In this document: piece by piece, positions 5,017 to 7,709 of the stretch | How the letters are laid out: each line of letters begins with the position of its first letter | Position numbering within the stretch: position 1 is the stretch's first letter | Assembly: GCA_001303665.1 (NCBI GenBank) | Contig: LJUF01000150.1 | Span: 1-7,709, forward strand | Direction of reading: 5' to 3' | Source of the DNA: Phycisphaerae bacterium SM23_33 | GTDB lineage: Bacteria > Planctomycetota > Phycisphaerae > SM23-33 | Length of the DNA stretch: 7,709 nt | The notes under the pieces: model-generated | Database searches by the model: none | What the model was told of the DNA's origin: nothing | What the model saw: only the letters and a program-made list of their open reading frames with translations | Made by a program: the position numbers and the translations under genes

Positions 5017-6117
5017 ATGCCCGAAGAAGCCCCTGACAACGCCGAGCTCGACCTGGAGGCCCTGCGAAGACAGATCGACGACCTGGACCAGCAGATCGTC
5101 AAGCTGCTCAACACCCGGGCCGAGGTTGTCGTCAAGATCGGTCGGGCCAAGCAGGCCGCCGGCGGCCAGATCTACGCCCCCGACCGCGAAAAGGCCGTCC
5201 TGGATCGGGTCGCCCAACTGAACACCGGGCCGCTGCCCCAGCGGACCCTCCAAGCCATATACCGGGAGCTCATGAGCGGGTCGTTCGCCCTGGAAAAACC
5301 GCTGCGCGTGGGCTACCTGGGGCCGGAGGGGTCCTTCAGCCACATGGCCGCCATGCGGAAGTTCGGGGCCTCCATCGAGTACCTGCCGCTGGCCGACATC
5401 CGGGCGGTCTTCGAGGAGAGCGGCAAGGGCCACATCGACCTGGGCATGGTGCCGATCGAGAACAGCGTCGGCGGCGGGGTCATCGACACCATGGACGCCT
5501 TCGTGGAGCACGACGTCCGCGTCTGCGCCGAGGTGCTGGTGCAGATCCACCACAACCTGCTGGCCAACTGCGCCCCCGACGAGATCACCATGATCGCCTC
5601 CAAGCCGGAGGTCTTCGCCCAGTGCCGCAACTGGCTGAGCCGGTCGGTCCACAAGGCGGACCTGATCCCGGTGGCCAGCACGGCCAAGGCGGCGGAGATG
5701 GCCGCCCAGCAGCGCGGGCTGGCGGCCATCGGCTCGACCCTGGCGGCGGAGCTGTACAACCTCAAGATCGTCTTCGCCGGCATCGAGGACAACCCCGCCA
5801 ACATGACGCGGTTCTTCGTCATCGGCCACACCAGCCCCAAGCCCACCGGCAACGACAAGACCGCCTTGATGTTCACCACCGCCCACCGGCCGGGGGCCCT
5901 GGTGGAGGTGCTCAACGTACTGGGCGCCTACGGGGTGAACATGACCAACATCGACACCCGGCCCAGCAAGCGGCGGAACTGGGAGTACTACTTCTTCGTG
6001 GACTGCGAAGGGCACATGGAGGACGAAAACGTCGCCAAGGCCGTGGAGGAAGCCCGCGGCCACTGCCTGGAGATGCACGTGCTGGGCAGCTTTCCCAGGG
6101 CCACGGAGCCCGTGTAG
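5017..6117 (+). CDS. pheA: Bifunctional P-protein: chorismate mutase / prephenate dehydratase
   Basis: A 366-residue protein converting chorismate to prephenate and then to phenylpyruvate, the committed steps of phenylalanine synthesis in the cytosol. Residues about 11-90 form an AroQ-type all-helical chorismate mutase with Arg17, Asp24, Arg34, Lys45 and DRE (56-58) in the expected pattern. The prephenate dehydratase domain spans about 96-272: GPEGSFSH (102-109), PIENS (146-150), STAKAAE (221-227), AAIGS (236-240) and the hallmark NMTRF (262-266) with Thr264. A C-terminal ACT domain (about 280-355) carries GALV (293-296). The second phenylalanine-binding motif, usually ESRP, reads DTRP (313-316). 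Length and domain order match family norms. An in-frame GTG at 4990 would add nine residues, but the ATG fits the domain start and the ribosome site better. It is first in a plus-strand operon, with the aroF start 42 bp after its stop. Feedback inhibition by phenylalanine is likely from the ACT domain. Confidence 0.96.
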   Translation: MPEEAPDNAELDLEALRRQIDDLDQQIVKLLNTRAEVVVKIGRAKQAAGGQIYAPDREKAVLDRVAQLNTGPLPQRTLQAIYRELMSGSFALEKPLRVGYLGPEGSFSHMAAMRKFGASIEYLPLADIRAVFEESGKGHIDLGMVPIENSVGGGVIDTMDAFVEHDVRVCAEVLVQIHHNLLANCAPDEITMIASKPEVFAQCRNWLSRSVHKADLIPVASTAKAAEMAAQQRGLAAIGSTLAAELYNLKIVFAGIEDNPANMTRFFVIGHTSPKPTGNDKTALMFTTAHRPGALVEVLNVLGAYGVNMTNIDTRPSKRRNWEYYFFVDCEGHMEDENVAKAVEEARGHCLEMHVLGSFPRATEPV

Positions 6118-6159
6118 CCGTTGCCGATCGGGCCGCCGTCCAGGCCCCGCCGAGCAGAC

Positions 6160-7191
6160 ATGATCGTCATCATGCAACAAGGCGCCTCCGAGGAGCAGAT
6201 CAACCACGCCGTCGAGCGGATCGAGCAGTTGGGGCTCACCCCGCACGTGTCGCGGGGGCAGTTCCGCAGCATCATCGGGGCCATCGGGGAGAAGCTGCCG
6301 GCCCACCAGCAGATCCTCGAGGCCCTGGACGGCGTGGAGCGGGTGGTGCCCATCATGAAGCCGTTCAAGCTGGCCTCGCGCGAGTTCCACGCCGAAAACT
6401 CGGTGGTCACCGTCGGCGCGGTCGCCATCGGCGGGCCGGAGGTGGCCGTCATCGCCGGCCCCTGCGCCGTCGAGAACGCCCAGATGCTCGACCGCATCGG
6501 CCGGGCCGTGGCCCGGCGCGGGGCGGTCATGCTGCGGGGAGGGGCGTTCAAGCCCCGCACCAGCCCCTACGACTTCCAGGGCCTGGGCGAGGAGGGGCTG
6601 AAGATGCTCCGCGAGACGGGCGACCGGCTGGGCCTGCCGGTGGTCTCGGAGGTGCTGGCGGCCTCCGACGTGCAGCTGGTGGGGCGGTACGTCGACATGT
6701 TCCAGATCGGCACCCGCAACATGCAGAACTTCCAGCTGCTCAAGGAGGTGGGGGAGTACGGCAAGCCGGTGCTGCTGAAGCGCGGCTTCGCCGCCACCGT
6801 CCGCGAATACCTGATGAGCGCCGAGTACATCCTCTCCCGCGGCAACCGCGACGTGGTGCTGTGCGAGCGCGGCATCAAGACCTTCGAGAACGAGGTCCGC
6901 TTCACCCTGGACGTCTCGGCCGTGCCCGTCATCAAGGAGTACAGTCACCTGCCCATCATCGTGGACCCCTCGCACGCCGCCGGCCGGCGGCAATGGGTGG
7001 CGGCGCTGGCCCTGTCCGGCATCGCCGCCGGGGCCGACGGGATCATCGTGGAGGTGCACGACCGGCCGGAAGAGGCCCTGTGCGACGGGCCCCAGGCGCT
7101 GACGCCGGAGGCCTTCGAAGAACTCGTCGAACACGTCCGCAAGGTGGCGGCGGCCCTGGGCCGGGGCCTGGCCGCCCGAAACCCCGCATAG
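6160..7191 (+). CDS. aroF: 3-deoxy-7-phosphoheptulonate (DAHP) synthase, type I-beta with N-terminal regulatory domain
   Basis: A 343-residue enzyme condensing PEP and erythrose 4-phosphate to DAHP, the first step of the shikimate pathway. Residues 1-70 form a small ferredoxin-like (ACT-like) regulatory domain, as in the Thermotoga maritima enzyme, where it mediates feedback by aromatic amino acids. The barrel follows: AGPCAVEN (99-106) with metal ligand Cys102, GGAFKPRTSPYDF (127-139), IGTRNMQN (183-190), KRGF (207-210), DPSHAAG (269-275) with His272, Glu298 in IIVEVH, and Asp309 in CDGPQ. These four positions equal the metal-ligand numbering I recall for the T. maritima protein, which supports the ATG at 6160. 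An in-frame TTG at 6121 would add 13 residues (Pro- and Arg-rich) with no counterpart and is rejected. The ribosome site is weak (GAGCAG). It lies between pheA and tpiA and is probably translated from the same mRNA. Confidence 0.95.
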   Translation: MIVIMQQGASEEQINHAVERIEQLGLTPHVSRGQFRSIIGAIGEKLPAHQQILEALDGVERVVPIMKPFKLASREFHAENSVVTVGAVAIGGPEVAVIAGPCAVENAQMLDRIGRAVARRGAVMLRGGAFKPRTSPYDFQGLGEEGLKMLRETGDRLGLPVVSEVLAASDVQLVGRYVDMFQIGTRNMQNFQLLKEVGEYGKPVLLKRGFAATVREYLMSAEYILSRGNRDVVLCERGIKTFENEVRFTLDVSAVPVIKEYSHLPIIVDPSHAAGRRQWVAALALSGIAAGADGIIVEVHDRPEEALCDGPQALTPEAFEELVEHVRKVAAALGRGLAARNPA

Positions 7192-7196
7192 AGGAG
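7190..7196 (+). promoter_or_regulatory. Shine-Dalgarno of tpiA overlapping the aroF stop codon
   Basis: AGAGGAG, five bases before the tpiA ATG at 7202. Its first two bases are the AG of the aroF TAG stop, so termination of aroF and initiation of tpiA share sequence. This fits translational coupling within one mRNA. Confidence 0.75.
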
Positions 7197-7201
7197 CCCC
7201 G

Positions 7202-7709
7202 ATGCCCCGAAAGCCCTTCATCGCCGGCAACTGGAAGATGAACACCTCCGCCGCCGCGGCCGTGGCCCTGGCCAAGGACCTGGTGGAGAAGATCGGATCG
7301 GTCCAGGCCGTCGACCTGGCCGCCTGCCCGCCCTTCGTGTACCTGACGGCGGTTGGTAAGGCGCTGGCCGGCAGCCGCATCGCCCTGGGGGCCCAGGACG
7401 TCTTCTACGAGGACGACGGGGCCTTCACCGGCGAGGTCTCCACCGCCATGCTCAAGGACGTCGGCTGCAGTTGCGTCATCTGCGGCCACAGCGAGCGCCG
7501 ACACGTCATCGGCGAGACCGACGAGACGGTCAACCGCAAGGTGCTCAAGGCCCTGGCCGACGGGCTGCGGCCCATCCTCTGCGTCGGGGAATTGCTCTCG
7601 GAGCGTCAGGCCGGCGAGACCGCGGAGGTGGTCAGGCGACAGACGCAGCGCGGCCTGGAGGGCGTCTCGGCCGGCGACATCGGCAAGCTGACCGTCGCCT
7701 ACGAGCCGG
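7202..7709 (+). CDS. tpiA: Triosephosphate isomerase (partial, 3' end off window)
   Basis: The first 169 codons of an enzyme normally about 250 residues long, cut by the right edge. It interconverts dihydroxyacetone phosphate and glyceraldehyde 3-phosphate in glycolysis and gluconeogenesis. FIAGNWKMN (6-14) supplies substrate-binding Asn10 and Lys12, ICGHSERR (93-100) supplies the electrophile His96, and VAYEP (165-169) supplies the catalytic base Glu168, the second-to-last complete codon of the window. GAFTGEVS (73-80) and LCVGE (126-130) are also typical. The phosphate-gripping loop 6 and the GGSV region lie beyond the edge. It starts 10 bp after the aroF stop, so it belongs to the same operon. 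Many bacteria have secG next, which could be checked outside the window. Confidence 0.97.
   Translation, partial: MPRKPFIAGNWKMNTSAAAAVALAKDLVEKIGSVQAVDLAACPPFVYLTAVGKALAGSRIALGAQDVFYEDDGAFTGEVSTAMLKDVGCSCVICGHSERRHVIGETDETVNRKVLKALADGLRPILCVGELLSERQAGETAEVVRRQTQRGLEGVSAGDIGKLTVAYEP

Noticed and set aside
6121..6159. TTG start for aroF adding 13 residues
   Set aside because: The extension has no counterpart in the family and puts the metal ligands out of register with the Thermotoga enzyme; the ATG at 6160 restores it.
5622..7241. 539-codon plus-strand frame overlapping pheA and aroF in another frame
   Set aside because: It is Arg-, Gly- and Ala-rich shadow coding; the real genes in the proper frame have full catalytic motifs.
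4537..7380. 947-codon minus-strand open frame opposite pheA, aroF and tpiA
   Set aside because: It covers three well-recognised genes on the other strand, and its product is His-, Gly- and Asp-rich without domains, typical of antisense shadow frames in high-GC DNA.

Overview
The window is GC-rich bacterial chromosomal DNA with tightly packed genes and no tRNA, rRNA, CRISPR array or mobile element that I can see. The gene set and protein style suggest Planctomycetota (possibly a Phycisphaerae-like lineage). The clues are a Gfo/Idh/MocA oxidoreductase next to a glycosyl-hydrolase-like TIM barrel, a P-protein and a Thermotoga-type DAHP synthase in front of triosephosphate isomerase, and uniformly high GC. 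This is inference from overall resemblance; no marker gene here settles the taxonomy.

Layout, left to right. (1) Positions 1-2081, minus strand: a Gfo/Idh/MocA oxidoreductase (1041-2081) followed 38 bp later by a cytosolic glycosyl-hydrolase-like protein with a CxCxxC motif that runs off the left edge (start at 1002). The two look like one transcription unit for carbohydrate conversion, with a good sigma70-type promoter candidate at 2224-2252. (2) Positions 2333-4558, minus strand: a 741-residue membrane-anchored sensor carrying both a GGDEF diguanylate cyclase domain and an HD-GYP phosphodiesterase domain, both with intact signature residues. (3) Positions 4559-5016: a 458-bp divergent intergenic region, mostly extremely GC-rich, with one AT-rich island (about 4659-4711) and a promoter/operator-like cluster at 4915-4961. 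(4) Positions 5017-7709, plus strand: pheA (chorismate mutase/prephenate dehydratase/ACT), aroF (DAHP synthase, type I-beta with an N-terminal regulatory domain) and tpiA (triosephosphate isomerase, cut by the right edge). The last three are closely spaced and probably co-transcribed.

The right-hand operon pairs the first enzyme of the shikimate pathway with the branch enzyme for phenylalanine. Both carry small regulatory domains, so end-product feedback could act at the entry and at the branch. tpiA links the cluster to the triose-phosphate pool, from which PEP (a DAHP synthase substrate) is made. The left side is a separate carbohydrate module, and the c-di-GMP protein between them is a stand-alone signalling gene. 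I found no clearly new multi-gene system. The least explained parts are the regulatory architecture of 4559-5016 and the function of the left-edge hydrolase-like protein.
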